Assembly (NCBI GenBank): GCA_017883205.1
Contig: JADGNZ010000013.1
Location: 62,001 to 126,000, forward strand
Direction of reading: 5' to 3'
From: Thermoanaerobaculia bacterium
Lineage (GTDB): Bacteria > Acidobacteriota > Thermoanaerobaculia > Gp7-AA8
Length of the DNA: 64,000 bases
This document shows, piece by piece, positions 41,921 to 50,489 of the stretch; position 1 is the stretch's first letter, and each line of letters starts with the position of its first letter. The position numbers and the translations under genes were made by a program. The notes under the pieces are model-generated. The model made no database searches, had not been told where the DNA came from, and saw only the letters and a list, made by a program, of their open reading frames with translations.

Positions 41921-42214
41921 ATGGTAAAGAAAGTCACCTTCACGCTCGATGACATCACCATCCATCGGCTGAACACGGCTTCCCAGCGCCTCAGGAAACC
42001 GAAGAGCGAAGTCGTGCGCGATGCCATCGCCGACTATCACGATCGCGCCGGCAAGCTCAGCGAAGTGGAGCGCCAGCGGATGCTGCGGGTGGTTCGCGAG
42101 TTGGTTCCCACCATCCCGAAGCGTCCGTTGAAAGAAGTCGAGAACGAGATCGAAGCGGTTCGCTCCGCTCGCCGCGCCGGTGGACGTGGAGGGATGAGCA
42201 GGAGCTCACGCTGA
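41921..42214 (+). CDS. vapB: Ribbon-helix-helix antitoxin, VapB-like
   Basis: 97 residues. It opens with VKKVTFTLDDITIHRLNTAS followed by RLRKPKSEVVRDAIADYHDR, a clear ribbon-helix-helix DNA-binding and dimerising fold. The C-terminal half would wrap the toxin. It lies directly before and overlaps the PIN-domain toxin gene by 4 nt, the standard antitoxin-toxin order, and it would repress its own promoter. TAGTAT lies 9 nt before the start codon. Confidence 0.82.
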   Translation: MVKKVTFTLDDITIHRLNTASQRLRKPKSEVVRDAIADYHDRAGKLSEVERQRMLRVVRELVPTIPKRPLKEVENEIEAVRSARRAGGRGGMSRSSR

Positions 42215-42582
42215 TCGTCGTCGATACATCCGCGCTGATCGATGCTCTGACGGGGCCGCGCCGCTCCCTTCCCCGCCTCCTGGAATTCATCGACTCGGGA
42301 GAAAGGCTGATACTGCCAACGGTCGTACTCTACGAATGGCTGCGCGGTCCGCGCCTGCCGGAAGAGCTCCATGTCTGCGAAGAGCTTTTCCCGCAGGACC
42401 AGGCCGTGGTTTTCGGAGCGATGGAAGCGCACGTTGCGGCCAATCTGTATCGCAAGGTTCGCCGCCCGCGCGGGCGGGAGATCGATCTCACGATCGCCGC
42501 TTCGGCCATCCTCCGCGACGCCGCATTGTGGACGCTGAATCGCGACGACTTTCGCGATATCGAAAGCCTGCCGCTGGTCTGA
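42211..42582 (+). CDS. vapC: PIN-domain ribonuclease toxin, VapC-like, CTG start
   Basis: 123 residues. The protein begins (L/M)IVVDTSALIDALTG with the first catalytic Asp. Next come the Glu of VVLYEWLRGP, the Asp of REIDLTIAASAILRDA and the terminal NRDDFRDI, giving the four acidic residues of a PIN nuclease active site. No ATG, GTG or TTG exists in the right place. The only start that fits is CTG at 42211, which overlaps the antitoxin stop as CTGA and has GGAG 6 nt upstream. VapC toxins cut tRNA or rRNA when freed from antitoxin. It uses the same strand and codon style as vapB. Confidence 0.8.
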   Translation: MIVVDTSALIDALTGPRRSLPRLLEFIDSGERLILPTVVLYEWLRGPRLPEELHVCEELFPQDQAVVFGAMEAHVAANLYRKVRRPRGREIDLTIAASAILRDAALWTLNRDDFRDIESLPLV

Positions 42583-42594
42583 TCGCAGCGTCCG

Positions 42595-43962
42595 TTACCC
42601 GACGACCGCGCCGACCAGATCGTACGGATGCGCGTCCGTGATCGCCACGCGCGCGAACGCCGGCAGATCCTTCGGTAGCAGCTCGATGCCATCGTTGATC
42701 AGGAGACGTCCGTCGATCTCCGGCGCCTGACCGATCAGGCGACCTTCAAGCAGATGCTCAGTCTCGTCGCAAACACCGGTGATCAGCGCTTCGAATGTCT
42801 CGCCGATCTTCGCTTCGTTGCGCGAGCGTGAGATCTCCTGTTGCATCTCCATCAGCTTCTCGCGGCGGCGCTCGGCGGTTCTGCGCGTCGGTAGATCGGG
42901 CATCCGTGCCGCGATTGTTGCATCCTCGGCCGAGTAGACGAATGCGCCCATCTGATCGAACTGCGCCCACTCCACGAACTCGTGCAGCTCGCCGAAATCG
43001 CGCGGCGTCTCGCCGGGATGGCCGGTGATAAACGTCGTGCGCAGCGACAGGTCGGGCACCAGATCGCGCATCCGCGTCACCATCTCGCGGTAGTCGGAAG
43101 GCGATCCGGGACGGCGCATGATCTTCAATACGTTCGCCGAGACGTGCTGCAGCGGGATGTCGCAGTAGGAGGCGAAACGCTTCTCGCGCCCCATCAACTC
43201 GAAGAGCGACCAGTCGATCGAACCGGGATACGCGTACAAGAACCGAATCCACGGAAACCCGGTCTCGGCAAGAAGTGTCTGCACGAGCGAGGTCAGACCG
43301 TTGGCGATCCCGAGGTCTTCGCCGTAGCGCGTGGTGTCCTGGGCGACGAGACAGAGCTCTTTCACGCCCTGCGCTTCGAGCGCCTGCGCCTCGCGCACAA
43401 GCGACGCGATTCCACGGCTGCGAAACTTCCCGCGCATTTGCGGAATCGCGCAAAACGTGCACGGATTCGAGCAGCCCTCGGAGACTTTCAGATATGCATG
43501 CGACGTCCCTTGCGCGAGCACGCGCGGGAGATCTTCGTACAACCGGACCGACATCTTCCGGCGCGCCGGAGCGGCATCATCGATGACGCCCGTCACCGCA
43601 CCCGTAATCGCTTCGAGCGAATCGAGGCCGACGAACGCATCGATCTCCGGAATGGCCTGCTGCAGATCGGCGCGGTACTTCATGACCATGCATCCGGTCA
43701 CGACGAGCCGCTGCAGGCCTTTGCCCTTCCGCTCGGCAACCTCGAGGATCGTGTCGATCGACTCCTGCTTGGCCGCATCGATGAAGCCGCAGGTGTTGAC
43801 GATCACGACATCCGCCGCCTCGAGATCATTCGTAATCTCGACCTCGGACTCCTCACGCAACTGCCCCAGCATGATCTCGCTGTCGACAAGATTCTTGGGG
43901 CAGCCGAGGGAGATCATGCCGACGCGGCGAATGGGTTTGCTGATGGAAACGTCAATGCTCAT
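42595..43962 (-). CDS. rimO: Ribosomal protein uS12 methylthiotransferase RimO
   Basis: 455 residues. The UPF0004 N-terminal domain has three cluster cysteines (SLGCPKNLVDSE, NTCGFIDAA, VTGCMVMK). A radical-SAM core follows with CSNPCTFCAIPQMRGKFRSR (CxxxCxxC) and the family segment RFLYAYPGSIDWSLFELM. A TRAM domain at the end contains LLEGRLIGQAPEIDG. It adds a methylthio group to Asp 88/89 of S12; the C-terminal features favour RimO over MiaB. The start at 43962 gives the normal length; the longer upstream frame is non-homologous. It is divergent from a GNAT gene. Confidence 0.93.
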   Translation of the reverse strand: MSIDVSISKPIRRVGMISLGCPKNLVDSEIMLGQLREESEVEITNDLEAADVVIVNTCGFIDAAKQESIDTILEVAERKGKGLQRLVVTGCMVMKYRADLQQAIPEIDAFVGLDSLEAITGAVTGVIDDAAPARRKMSVRLYEDLPRVLAQGTSHAYLKVSEGCSNPCTFCAIPQMRGKFRSRGIASLVREAQALEAQGVKELCLVAQDTTRYGEDLGIANGLTSLVQTLLAETGFPWIRFLYAYPGSIDWSLFELMGREKRFASYCDIPLQHVSANVLKIMRRPGSPSDYREMVTRMRDLVPDLSLRTTFITGHPGETPRDFGELHEFVEWAQFDQMGAFVYSAEDATIAARMPDLPTRRTAERRREKLMEMQQEISRSRNEAKIGETFEALITGVCDETEHLLEGRLIGQAPEIDGRLLINDGIELLPKDLPAFARVAITDAHPYDLVGAVVG

Positions 43963-43994
43963 GGACAGGCGTTGAACAGGGAGGGGTGCACGGG

Positions 43995-44000
43995 TATTCT
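43995..44000 (+). promoter_or_regulatory. -10 box (TATTCT) of the GNAT gene, leaderless type
   Basis: TATTCT ends 8 nt before the GTG at 44009. Confidence 0.45.
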
Positions 44001-44008
44001 GCGGCGCC

Positions 44009-44551
44009 GTGTCTACGGAATCATTCCTCCTTCGCGTTGCCACTCGCGCAGACATCAAGGGCATCGCCGCGGTCATGTGCGAGTCGCTGCTGTCGCTCGG
44101 ACGCAGTGTCTACGACGAGCGCCAGATCGCCAGCGCATTGCTGTACATCGCCCGTCCGGACCAGCAGCTCATCGATGACGGAACGTATTTTGTCGCCGTC
44201 GCGGGCGCCAACATCATCGGATGCGGCGGATGGAGCCGCCGCCGCAAGGTGTACAGCGGCAGCGCGACTGCAAACGGGGAGCAAGAGCTGCTCGATCCGG
44301 ACACGGAACCAGCGCGTATCCGGGCAATGTTCGTGAGACCAGAATGGTCGCGACGCGGCATTGGCCGGCAGATTCTCCAACATGCCGAAGAGCAGGCGGC
44401 TGCAGAAGGATTCCAATCGCTTCGGCTCGTTGCCATGCGCAGCGCAGGAGCGATCTACGAAGCTGCCGGATATCGAAAGATCGAAAATTCGCCGATTACT
44501 CTCGAAGATGGCGTCGTGCTCGACTGCACGTTGATGGAGAAGAGGCTCTAA
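44009..44551 (+). CDS. GNAT family N-acetyltransferase
   Basis: 180 residues. FLLRVATRADIKGIAAVM is the usual opening. The acetyl-CoA pyrophosphate loop is RPEWSRRGIGRQILQHAE (R-x-x-G-x-G), preceded by ARIRAMFV, and the C-terminal half has LRLVAMRSAGAIYEAAGY. It would acetylate an unknown amine substrate. GTG start with a -10 box 8 nt upstream and no ribosome binding site. It converges with the hypothetical gene at 44660 across a CCACAGAGACAC hairpin. Confidence 0.88.
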   Translation: MSTESFLLRVATRADIKGIAAVMCESLLSLGRSVYDERQIASALLYIARPDQQLIDDGTYFVAVAGANIIGCGGWSRRRKVYSGSATANGEQELLDPDTEPARIRAMFVRPEWSRRGIGRQILQHAEEQAAAEGFQSLRLVAMRSAGAIYEAAGYRKIENSPITLEDGVVLDCTLMEKRL

Positions 44552-44583
44552 CCGCCTGCGAGGCCACTAGAAAACCCTTTTGA

Positions 44584-44646
44584 CCAAAGAGACGCAGAGG
44601 TCGCAGAGTGCCGGTTCAACTCCGTGTCCTCAGTGTCTCTGTGGTT
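44584..44646. repeat. CCACAGAGACAC-family hairpin, copy 3 (inverted)
   Basis: ACCAAAGAGACGCAGAGGTCGCAG and CTCAGTGTCTCTGTGGT are arms of the same hairpin that flanks acr3, here in the opposite orientation and between two convergent genes, where it could act as a terminator. Confidence 0.75.
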
Positions 44647-44659
44647 CATTCTGTCCGAC

Positions 44660-45595
44660 CTAATCGATTCGCCAGATCGCCGCGGCAGCCCCGAATGCGG
44701 CGACGTGCTTTCCCAGGCCCGTGTTCATCACCGTGGAGGCAGCGAGCAGTTGTTCGTCGGCGGCCGTGGCGGGAGACAACGACAGATCGAGCGCGCGCGT
44801 CACGCTCTCCACGGTACGGTTGTGGAGCTCGATGATCGGGGGCGTGACCGGCTTCGCGGCGTTGACTTCGTGCGTAGCGGGAAGCGCTTCTCCGCGAAGA
44901 ATGAAAACGCGGAATGACTTCGCGCGTAGCCACTCGATGGCCGCGAGAAGCGTGATGACGTGCCAGTTGCGGTGGCGCCGGTAGACCTTCGCGATCGCGC
45001 GGTTGCGCTCGCCGAGGGGCTTGTAGACGTTCGGCTGGATCTCCCATAGCAGCGCGATTTGCTGTCGCGCATCCGTCGTGCCGCTCGTTGCTCCTGCCGA
45101 GCCGGGAAGCGTGTGTTGCTGGCCCAACGCCTGGCCGAGCGCGATTGCATCCTCCAGAACCGAGGGGATCACGTCGAAGGAGATGGTCTCGCTTCGGCCG
45201 CCGAAATGAGCATTGCGGCCCTGCACCACGATCCCATCCGGAATCGGTTGGCGGTCGAGCATCCTCGCCACATTTGCCGGCACGTCGCCAAGGGGGATGG
45301 CTACGCCAGCGGCACGTCCTTCGAGAAGACGCGGGCGGTAGAAGCTCGCAGTCGGCTTCCCTTCGATCCACTTCGGATGATTGCGAATCAGGTACCGCTC
45401 CACCAGCCGGCGCCGGATCGTTGCGCAATCCTCGGGCTTGAGCATCCCCGGATCGGCGACTGATTCGGCGATGTCGCCGAAGACCTCCAGCACCTCATCC
45501 CCCATCGAGATGAAGAGGTCGAACAACGCCGCCTTCGTCTCCGCGCGGATGCCGAAGGTTTCGAAGATTCGCTCGATGTGTTCAGGGAAGGGCAT
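44660..45595 (-). CDS. Hypothetical protein (311 aa)
   Basis: No family recognised. The chosen start gives MPFPEHIERIFETFGIRAET. There is no signal peptide or membrane helix. The chain is mixed alpha/beta with FYRPRLLEGRAAGVAIPLGD in the middle. Conserved-looking charged segments include VIPSVLEDAIALGQALG, a basic VYRRHRNWHVITLLAAIEW and a final AASTVMNTGLGKHVAAFGAAAAI. Composition and codon use match neighbours. It lies 8 bp after the membrane protein gene on the same strand and is probably co-transcribed with it. Confidence 0.65.
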   Translation of the reverse strand: MPFPEHIERIFETFGIRAETKAALFDLFISMGDEVLEVFGDIAESVADPGMLKPEDCATIRRRLVERYLIRNHPKWIEGKPTASFYRPRLLEGRAAGVAIPLGDVPANVARMLDRQPIPDGIVVQGRNAHFGGRSETISFDVIPSVLEDAIALGQALGQQHTLPGSAGATSGTTDARQQIALLWEIQPNVYKPLGERNRAIAKVYRRHRNWHVITLLAAIEWLRAKSFRVFILRGEALPATHEVNAAKPVTPPIIELHNRTVESVTRALDLSLSPATAADEQLLAASTVMNTGLGKHVAAFGAAAAIWRID

Positions 45596-45603
45596 CGAAT
45601 TCG

Positions 45604-46749
45604 TCAGCCGCGGTAGAAGAGAACGTTGCACGCCAAAGCGATCCATCCGGCAGCGAGCAACGACTGCGTGGCTACGCGCCAACGCGGCGACGCCAGCGCG
45701 ATGATGCCGCCAAGGATCGTGAATTCAACCGCCACGCGAAGGAAGGCCCAGTCCTCCCACCAGAACTCAGTGCCGAGCAGGAAGACGAGCGCGGCGTACA
45801 GAAGCCACGACGCTTTGACCGCATTCGGCGCGAGCGATGAGCGGAGCGCGAGCAAAGCGATGATGCCGAAAACGACTACTGCTCCCATCTCGATCAGAAC
45901 GACCCTGCCTGCAGCGCCCGTTGATACAGCCTCGTGCGCCCGCACGAGAAAACCGCGGAAGGGCAGCATGAAGTGCTCGCCGGTGACGAACGTCATCGGC
46001 AAATGCCACAAGCGAAAGAGAAGCGCTTTCCAGCCGAAGTGCGCTGCGAAGGGAACGAGCAGCACGAAGTACATGCGCCGTCGCGGCGTCGTCGCGAGCG
46101 CCGTCAGGAGCGCGCCGAGTGCGAACAGCAGGCTGGTCTCCTTCGTCAGCGCAGCGAGCGCGAGAACGCACGCAGCGAGCACGAGCCGCTGTCGTTGCAG
46201 CAGCACGAGCGCGATCATCAGCAGCAACACTTCCAGCGGTTCGACCAGATCGCGTGACACCGAAAGGAGAAAGCCGGGATAGAGCGCAAGCGCCAGACAG
46301 CTCCAGGCCGGCACGCGCAGGTCGCGTGTCGCGATCACCGCTGCCGCTCCGATTCCGGCCAGCGCCACCAGGTTGACGGCGATCATCATCCATGGCACCG
46401 CTGAGCGATTGCCGAGCGAAAGCATCCAGACGAGAAACGGATAGCCGATTCGTTGCAGTCGATAAACGGGATAGTCGAAGTGGACTCCCGCGGCGACGGG
46501 CTGCCGCGAGAACGGATCGCAGGCGATGCGGTAGTAAAACTGCCCGTCGTATCCGGACGAGCTTGGCGCGACGAGCAAGCCGGCGGGCGCTGCCTTGTCC
46601 GTGAACTCATCGCCGGCGGTCACGAAGATCGTCGGATTGAAATCGTGGCGGCGGAGCTGCACGAAGACGAACGCGCCGTAGAGAAGCAACGTGGCAAGAG
46701 CGACGGCTGCGGCACTCTTTCGGATATCGAGACTCTTCGCCGCAGTCAT
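45604..46749 (-). CDS. Polytopic membrane protein, GT-C-like
   Basis: 381 residues with about nine to ten membrane helices. An early periplasmic loop contains APSSSGYDGQFYYRIACDPF, a pattern common in uncharacterised GT-C/GT87-like membrane glycosyltransferases. Later segments include YPGFLLSVSRDLVEPLEVLLL and LAALTKETSLLFALGALL. Catalysis would need a lipid-linked sugar donor, but no specific substrate can be read. The start at 46749 follows loss of homology upstream, where a CCTTCTCCCCC-type dispersed repeat lies (about 46795-46825). Confidence 0.7.
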   Translation of the reverse strand: MTAAKSLDIRKSAAAVALATLLLYGAFVFVQLRRHDFNPTIFVTAGDEFTDKAAPAGLLVAPSSSGYDGQFYYRIACDPFSRQPVAAGVHFDYPVYRLQRIGYPFLVWMLSLGNRSAVPWMMIAVNLVALAGIGAAAVIATRDLRVPAWSCLALALYPGFLLSVSRDLVEPLEVLLLMIALVLLQRQRLVLAACVLALAALTKETSLLFALGALLTALATTPRRRMYFVLLVPFAAHFGWKALLFRLWHLPMTFVTGEHFMLPFRGFLVRAHEAVSTGAAGRVVLIEMGAVVVFGIIALLALRSSLAPNAVKASWLLYAALVFLLGTEFWWEDWAFLRVAVEFTILGGIIALASPRWRVATQSLLAAGWIALACNVLFYRG

Positions 46750-46903
46750 GTTCACGCGCCTATTGTCGGGCAATGCCCCCTCATCCGGCTTCGCCACCTT
46801 CTCCCCCCAAAAGCAGGGAGAAGGCGCTCGATGCAAAGGAGTGGCGAGGATTTCCAGATGGCGAGGATCTCGAGATGACGTCGCACAACGGTGAGAACAC
46901 GGT

Positions 46904-47890
46904 CTACGCGGCCAACCGCTCGCGCGCCTGATCGAGCAGGCGCCGCACATCAGCCACAGAGGTGATGTCCGCCAGACCGCTGCGGATGTCTTTGCCGTGC
47001 GCGATGCCCTTCGAGAACCAGCCGATCACGGTGCGCGCTTTGTGCAGCTTCCAGTTGATGATCTGGGGCGCGTCCTCGATCTTGGCAAGGTAGCGGTGCA
47101 TGGCGTCGATGCGGCGATCGACCTCGTCCTTGTCGGTTGGGACGCCGAGGATGAGGGCTTGAATGTCGCGGAAGATGAATGGATTGTGCAGCGCCGCGCG
47201 GCCGATCATCACGCCGTCGACGCCGGTCGTCTCGAACATGCGGATGGCATCCGCGGCCGTCTTGACGTCGCCGTTGCCGAAGACCGGGATGGTCAACTCG
47301 CTCTTGATGCCGGCGATGTAATCCCAATCGCTCGCGCCGGTGTACGCCTCGTTGCGCGTGCGGCCATGAATCGCGATCGATGCCACACCGATCTCCTCGA
47401 AGCGCCGCAGCAGCGGCAGAACGTCGTCGCTCTCCCACCCTTTGCGCACTTTGACCGTGACCGGGATCTTGACGCGCCGCTTGATCTTCTCGACGACGCG
47501 CGCGGCGCGATCGAAGTCCTTCAACAACGCAGAGCCGGCGCCGCTCTTGACGACCTTCCGCACCGGGCAGCCCATGTTGACGTCGACGATATCGACTCCC
47601 TCGGCCTCGACGATCGCGGCAGCGTCATCCATCCGATCAGGATCGCCGCCGTAGATCTGGATCGCCACCGGCCGTTCCTTCTCGTCGAACTTGAGCATCT
47701 GCTTCGTCCGTACGTTGTCGCGCGTCAACCCCTCGGCGGAGATGAACTCGGAGACGACCAATCCCGCGCCGCCAAGCTCTTTCACCAGCGAGCGATAGTA
47801 CGTATCCGTCACCTCGGCCATCGGGGCGAGCGCAAGCGGCGGATCGATCAGGACTCCGCCAATGTAAAACGGCTTGTTCAGGGTGGTCAT
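46904..47890 (-). CDS. dusB: tRNA-dihydrouridine synthase (DusB-like)
   Basis: 328 residues. A TIM-barrel flavoenzyme reducing uridine in tRNA D-loops: LALAPMAEVTDTYYRSLVKEL, VDIVDVNMGCPVRKVVKSGAGSAL (catalytic Cys in GCP), VTVKVRKGW, SIAIHGRTRNEAYTG, FGNGDVKTAADA and GVMIGRAALHNPFIF (FMN site). The C-terminal helical domain contacts tRNA. The start at the ATG at 47890 gives MTTLNKPFYIGG; the frame extends five codons further from a TTG. Divergent from the chalcone-isomerase-like gene. Confidence 0.93.
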   Translation of the reverse strand: MTTLNKPFYIGGVLIDPPLALAPMAEVTDTYYRSLVKELGGAGLVVSEFISAEGLTRDNVRTKQMLKFDEKERPVAIQIYGGDPDRMDDAAAIVEAEGVDIVDVNMGCPVRKVVKSGAGSALLKDFDRAARVVEKIKRRVKIPVTVKVRKGWESDDVLPLLRRFEEIGVASIAIHGRTRNEAYTGASDWDYIAGIKSELTIPVFGNGDVKTAADAIRMFETTGVDGVMIGRAALHNPFIFRDIQALILGVPTDKDEVDRRIDAMHRYLAKIEDAPQIINWKLHKARTVIGWFSKGIAHGKDIRSGLADITSVADVRRLLDQARERLAA

Positions 47891-47993
47891 CGGAATGCTC
47901 TGCAACGCGGCGGACCGGAAGCCTGTTCCACCCTCGCGGTGCTACGATGTCCGCCCGTCCCAAAACAACGCACCAAATGAATGGAGGCTTTTC

Positions 47994-48560
47994 ATGCGCC
48001 TGAAAATGATGTCCCTGCTGCTTTCCCTGACGCTCCTCGTACCGGCTTTTGCCTTCGCCGCGTCGCTGGCCGACGTCAAACTCGACGACAAAGTGGTCGT
48101 CAACGGCCAGACGCTCTCGCTGAACGGCATCGGGCTGCGCAAGAAGTTCTTCATCAAGGTCTACGTCGGAGGCCTCTACCTCACGGCGAAATCATCCAAT
48201 CCCGCGACGATTCTGGCTGCCGACTCGCCGCGCCGCATGGTGATGCATTTCCTCTACGGCGTCGGCAAAGACAAGATGTGCGAAGCGTGGGATGAAGGGC
48301 TGGAAGCGAATACGCCGAATGCGTCCGCCGAGGTGAAGAACGCGTTCAAAACGTTGTGCTCGTGGATGGAGGAGATTCCGAAAGGCAACCGCCTCGTCCT
48401 GACGTACGTGCCAGGCACCGGCACGACGGTCGAAGTCAACGGCAAGGCAAAGGGAACGCTGCCGGGCAAAGCGACCGCCGACGCGATCGTGTCGACGTGG
48501 ATCGGACCGAAGCCAGCGATGGGCGACGACTTCAAGAACGCGATCCTCGGGAAACCGTGA
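47994..48560 (+). CDS. Chalcone isomerase-like secreted protein
   Basis: 188 residues: signal peptide about 1-22 (LLLSLTLLVPAFAFA), then a chalcone-isomerase-like fold with GQTLSLNGIGLRKKFFIKVYVGGLYL, the family hallmark, and a DSPRRMVMHFLYGVGKDKM segment. Bacterial members lack flavonoid chemistry evidence and may bind fatty acids or act as envelope proteins. A clear ribosome binding site (ATGGAGGC) precedes the ATG. A hairpin repeat follows (48590-48640). Confidence 0.85.
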   Translation: MRLKMMSLLLSLTLLVPAFAFAASLADVKLDDKVVVNGQTLSLNGIGLRKKFFIKVYVGGLYLTAKSSNPATILAADSPRRMVMHFLYGVGKDKMCEAWDEGLEANTPNASAEVKNAFKTLCSWMEEIPKGNRLVLTYVPGTGTTVEVNGKAKGTLPGKATADAIVSTWIGPKPAMGDDFKNAILGKP

Positions 48561-48589
48561 ACCTCCTGCGCTAACCTCCCATCGAGCGC

Positions 48590-48640
48590 CTTCTCCCCCA
48601 CGCTTTTCAGTGGGGGAGAAGGTGCTGAAGGCGGATGAGG
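48590..48640. repeat. CCTTCTCCCCC hairpin repeat
   Basis: CGCCTTCTCCCCCACG and GTGGGGGAGAAGG surround CTTTTCA. Related words lie at about 46795-46825 upstream of the membrane protein gene. The remaining gap to 48775 contains further GC palindromes (GCCGCCGGGCCGGCGGC, GTGCGGCGCTACGTTCGT duplicated) but no gene. Confidence 0.65.
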
Positions 48641-48775
48641 GGGGCGCACCAATCCAGCGCGCGCCGGCAATCTACGCGGCGTCTGTGAATGAAGCAAAAC
48701 CGCCAGCGAGCCGCTGGCGATACAGCCGCCGGGCCGGCGGCGCTACGTTCGTGCGGCGCTACGTTCGTACGGCCT

Positions 48776-49510
48776 CTACGATTTCTTCCTGCACACGAAG
48801 AACAGCTTCACCGTTCTTCCCTCGAACCAGGGATCGAACTCGTGCTCTTCGATCGGCTCTAATCCGCCGGCGGCCAGCGCGGCGATGATCTCGTCGCGCT
48901 CGTAGCAACGTTGCGTGTGGCGCTCACGAATGGCGACGCGCTCGCCGCGGGCGATCGCCCAACCGGTGACGAGCGCCCGGCCGAGCTTCTCGCGGCGGCG
49001 ATACGTGGTAGCGATCTCGAGATGAAAGTCCGGCCCTTCGTCAACGAACGGCTCCTTCATCCCCCAGACCTCCGGATAGATCTCCGGGTGGTTCATGTCG
49101 AAGAGGAACTGCGATCGGCCGTCCATGACCCGCGCGATCTCAGAAAACGCTAGCGCGAGATCGGATGGCTCCAGCATATGGTTGAGCGAATCGTAAAGGC
49201 AGGTGATTCGCGAGAACGTCCCGCGCAGCGGCAGCGCCCGCGTGTCGCCGGCGATCAGGCGCGCGGCGCGGCTGCGAGCCACCCGCAGCATGACCGTGGA
49301 GAGATCGACGCCGGTCGACACGAATCCGCGGCCCGCAAAAAACGGCATGGCCAGGCCGGTGCCGCAGGCGACATCGAGATGCATCCCCCCTTCGACAGGG
49401 TAACGCTGCAACACCTCGGCGAGCAGCCGCCGCACGGCGCGAAAGTATCGCTGACCAAGCGCTTGATCGTATGCGTAGGCAAACGCGCCGTAGGACTCCG
49501 AAGCGCTCAT
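48776..49510 (-). CDS. Class I SAM-dependent methyltransferase
   Basis: 244 residues. It begins with YGAFAYAYDQALGQRYF, has motif I MHLDVACGTGLAMPFF (DxACGTG, SAM-binding), GVDLSTVMLRVARSRAARLI, motif II-like RITCLYDSLNHML and a C-terminal IEEHEFDPWFEGRTVKLFFVCRK. Small-molecule methyltransferases of the Methyltransf_25/11 type look like this; the substrate is unknown. The upstream gap carries a TCGGGAGTCGG-type dispersed repeat. Confidence 0.85.
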   Translation of the reverse strand: MSASESYGAFAYAYDQALGQRYFRAVRRLLAEVLQRYPVEGGMHLDVACGTGLAMPFFAGRGFVSTGVDLSTVMLRVARSRAARLIAGDTRALPLRGTFSRITCLYDSLNHMLEPSDLALAFSEIARVMDGRSQFLFDMNHPEIYPEVWGMKEPFVDEGPDFHLEIATTYRRREKLGRALVTGWAIARGERVAIRERHTQRCYERDEIIAALAAGGLEPIEEHEFDPWFEGRTVKLFFVCRKKS

Positions 49511-49589
49511 TTGCCGGGGGTCGGGAGTCGGGAGTCGGTAATCGGAGTTTTCGGGCTCGGTTTTCTCCGACCCCCGACACCCGTCGTCG

Positions 49590-50474
49590 CTACGACCAAC
49601 GGTAAAATCCCTCGCCCGTCTTCTTGCCGAGCTTTCCGTCCGCGACCATTCGTCGCAGCAACTCGGGGGGATCGAAGCGCAAGCCGAGCGTGGAGCAGAG
49701 GTACTCCGCGATACCGAGGCGTACGTCGAGACCGACGAGATCGGTCAGCCGCAACGGACCCATCGGATGGTTGTAGCCGAGCTCCATCGCTTTATCGATG
49801 TCTGCTGCCGAGGCGACGCCGTCTTCCAGCATGCGGATCGCTTCGAGGCCGAGGGCCACGCCGAGGCGTGAGGTGGCAAAGCCGGGCGAATCGCGGACGA
49901 CGATCGCCGTCTTCCCCATCTTCTCCGCCACTTCAGTCACCTGCTCCACTGTCTCATCTGAGGTCCGCTCGCCGCGCACGACCTCGATCAGCTTCATCAG
50001 ATGCGGCGGATTGAAAAAATGGAGCCCTACGAATCGATCGCGGCGCTCCACCGATTGCGCCAGAAGCGAAATCGAGATCGACGATGTGTTCGAGGCGATG
50101 ATCGTCTCTTCTCCGCAGAAAAGATCCGCCTGCCCCAGGAGATTCTTCTTGAGATCAATATCTTCGGGCGTCGCTTCGATGATCAGATCGGCGGCACGCA
50201 CCGCAGGCTCGAGGTCGGAGGCAAGATGAAGGCGGCTGCTTGCCGCGGCGGCATCGTCAGCCGTCACCTTCCCGCGCTCAATCCCCTTTTGAAGAATCGA
50301 TTCGATCGACGCTTTGGCAGCATCGAGCGCGGCCGCATCCGCATCGTGGATGACGGTCTCGTAACCAGAGACCGCAGCGACGTACGCGATTCCGCGCCCC
50401 ATCGTGCCGGTGCCGATGACTGCGATCTGCCGGATCGGGTTCCGAATCGTCTTCCCGGTCGTCTTCCCAGTCAT
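49590..50474 (-). CDS. 3-hydroxyacyl-CoA (3-hydroxybutyryl-CoA) dehydrogenase
   Basis: 294 residues. NAD-binding fold IAVIGTGTMGRGIAYVAA, then SNTSSISISLLAQSV and the catalytic His in VGLHFFNPPHLMKLIEVV. The C-terminal helical domain contains RLGVALGLEAIRMLEDGVAS, ELGYNHPMGPLRLTDLVGLD and GKKTGEGFY. It oxidises L-3-hydroxyacyl-CoA with NAD in fatty-acid breakdown or butanoate metabolism. It lacks a fused hydratase. TAGACT lies 9 nt before the start. Confidence 0.92.
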   Translation of the reverse strand: MTGKTTGKTIRNPIRQIAVIGTGTMGRGIAYVAAVSGYETVIHDADAAALDAAKASIESILQKGIERGKVTADDAAAASSRLHLASDLEPAVRAADLIIEATPEDIDLKKNLLGQADLFCGEETIIASNTSSISISLLAQSVERRDRFVGLHFFNPPHLMKLIEVVRGERTSDETVEQVTEVAEKMGKTAIVVRDSPGFATSRLGVALGLEAIRMLEDGVASAADIDKAMELGYNHPMGPLRLTDLVGLDVRLGIAEYLCSTLGLRFDPPELLRRMVADGKLGKKTGEGFYRWS

Positions 50475-50483
50475 ATGCCGCGG

Positions 50484-50489
50484 AGTCTA
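50484..50489 (-). promoter_or_regulatory. -10 box (TAGACT) of the hydroxyacyl-CoA dehydrogenase gene
   Basis: TAGACT-N9-ATG on the minus strand. It overlaps the 3' end of the upstream hypothetical gene (stop at 50487), so the dehydrogenase may have its own promoter. Confidence 0.35.

Noticed and set aside
41779-41952. Small frame MERVRKFLSGDPILHVLTLRF between the terminators
   Set aside because: It runs through a strong terminator hairpin and into the vapB promoter region; no ribosome binding site or family.
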